From an uncultured Acidobacteriota bacterium (GTDB lineage: Bacteria; Acidobacteriota; Vicinamibacteria; Vicinamibacterales; SCN-69-37), in contig CALFMR010000008.1 in the NCBI GenBank assembly GCA_937880585.1, forward strand, positions 1 through 7,189: 7,189 bases of DNA, read 5' to 3'. The translations under genes were made by a program, and so were the position numbers. The notes below the pieces were generated by a model, which saw nothing but the letters and a program-made list of their open reading frames with translations, was not told the origin of the DNA and ran no database searches. Position 1 is the first letter of the stretch. Every line of letters begins with the position of its first letter. Of the stretch, positions 6,299-7,189 are shown one piece after another.

Positions 6299-7189
6299 GA
6301 CGCCTGCACCTCCGCGTCGTCGAGCGGCACACGCAAGCGCACGAGCGTGCCGCCAGCCTCCGGCCGCGCAAACGTGAGCGTGCCGCCGACCAGCTCGGCG
6401 CGCTCACGCATGGCGACGAGTCCCAACCCGCGTCGCGTCGCGCGCGCGTCGAGACCCGAGCCGTGATCTTCGACCTCGAGCTCGAGCGCGCCGACGGCAT
6501 ATCGCAGCCGGACGTCGACCGCGCTCGCACCCGAGTGACGCGCGGCGTTGCTCAGCGCCTCCTGCAGCACGCGGTAGACGTGGATGGCGACCGTGCCGTC
6601 GACCGCGGCGGCCTCGCCCTTGCGGCTGAATCTCAAGTCGAGCCCGAGCTGTTTGCCGGCGGCCGCGACGTACGCCTCGATGGCGCTCTCGAGACCCAGA
6701 TCGTCGAGGATCGACGGGTGCAGCATCTGCGAGAGACCGCGGACGTTGGTCAGCGTGCGCTGCGCCATCTCGCCGATCTCGCGCAGGTCCGCACGCAGCG
6801 GGTCGTCCTCGGCCGTGCGCCGCTCGGCGCGCGCGAGCATCGATCCCATCGCGGTCAGGATCTGGCCGAGCTCGTCGTGCAGCTCGCGCGAGACGTGGTG
6901 CAGCGTCGACTCGCGCGTGGCGATGAGCTGCTGCGCGAGCTCGCGGCGGCCGTCCGAGAGCGCGGTCATCTCGGCGAACAGGCGACGATTGGCGGCGATG
7001 ACGTACAAGCCCGTGGCCGCGATGACGAGCAGCGTCGCGCCGAGCAGCCAGTAGCCCTGGCGCTCGACCTGGTCGTAGATGGCCTGCACACGCGCGGCGG
7101 CTTGCTCCTCGCTCTCGTTGTTCTCGACGAGGAGCCGTGCCACGGCCGTCGTGAGTGAGGCTTGACGCGCCTGGAGTGACAACCGGATG
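6295..7189 (-). CDS. Sensor histidine kinase, NarX/DesK (HisKA_3) type, N-terminus missing
   Basis: The last 297 residues are visible, and the frame stays open to the right edge, so the true start lies outside the window; a TTG at 7182 is not a convincing start. Counting from the first whole codon: a probably periplasmic helical segment (1..44), one transmembrane helix (about 46..66), a juxtamembrane helix likely to form a coiled coil (about 67..95), a HisKA_3 dimerisation domain with phospho-acceptor His104 in SRELHDELGQ, and a HATPase_c domain with the N box around Asn214 (EALSNAARHSGA), the G1 box DHGSG (241..245) and the G2 box GLGL (254..257). All catalytic motifs look intact. The sensory part may include another membrane helix beyond the edge, and the ligand is unknown. 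The stop overlaps the response regulator start as ATGA. Confidence 0.95.
   Translation of the reverse strand, partial: IRLSLQARQASLTTAVARLLVENNESEEQAAARVQAIYDQVERQGYWLLGATLLVIAATGLYVIAANRRLFAEMTALSDGRRELAQQLIATRESTLHHVSRELHDELGQILTAMGSMLARAERRTAEDDPLRADLREIGEMAQRTLTNVRGLSQMLHPSILDDLGLESAIEAYVAAAGKQLGLDLRFSRKGEAAAVDGTVAIHVYRVLQEALSNAARHSGASAVDVRLRYAVGALELEVEDHGSGLDARATRRGLGLVAMRERAELVGGTLTFARPEAGGTLVRLRVPLDDAEVQAS

Noticed and set aside
5673..6530. An in-frame upstream extension of the propeller gene through the response regulator, giving 850 residues.
   Set aside because: The extension is low-complexity Arg/Ala sequence in the wrong frame of two well-supported genes. The GTG at 5672 with a Tat signal is the natural start.
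7180..7182. The TTG at 7182 as the true start of the histidine kinase.
   Set aside because: The frame continues to the window edge, no ribosome-binding site can be seen, and the visible part begins in the middle of a sensory segment. The gene is therefore partial.

Overview
All supported genes in this 7.2 kb, very GC-rich window lie on the minus strand, so the biological reading order runs from the right edge to the left edge. The content suggests a member of the Acidobacteriota, possibly Vicinamibacteria. It has a large Oar-like TonB-dependent receptor with an N-terminal carboxypeptidase-regulatory domain, a CRTAC1/ASPIC-UnbV beta-propeller protein and an AhpD-like enzyme, all with strong GC3 bias. 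This taxonomic reading is an inference from gene types and not a proof.

Layout from right to left. (1) A tightly packed three-gene block at 7189..3978: a sensor histidine kinase of the NarX/DesK (HisKA_3) type cut by the window edge, a NarL/FixJ response regulator, and a predicted Tat-exported seven-bladed FG-GAP propeller ending in an ASPIC/UnbV domain. Each junction is a 4-base stop/start overlap (ATGA, then GTGA), so the three are very probably co-transcribed and translationally coupled. (2) A 167-base gap (3811..3977) with only a weak promoter candidate. (3) The 989-residue TonB-dependent receptor at 3810..841. (4) A 174-base gap (667..840) holding three unusual repeat structures: a tandem of four AACTTYG heptamers, a convergent pair of GGAG-headed REP-like hairpins, and an AT-rich inverted repeat that runs into the next Shine-Dalgarno. 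(5) An AhpD-like carboxymuconolactone decarboxylase family protein (666..100). A GTGA overlap joins it to the N-terminus of an APC-family amino acid permease that leaves the window at base 1.

How the parts may work together: the two-component pair probably senses an envelope or external signal. It is coupled directly to an exported calcium-type propeller and lies just upstream of a large outer-membrane transporter, which suggests a regulated surface-uptake or surface-binding module. The AhpD-like protein and permease form a separate downstream pair. The most unusual non-coding element is the REP-like doublet at 734..798. Its two hairpins differ at three stem positions, and every difference keeps the pairing.
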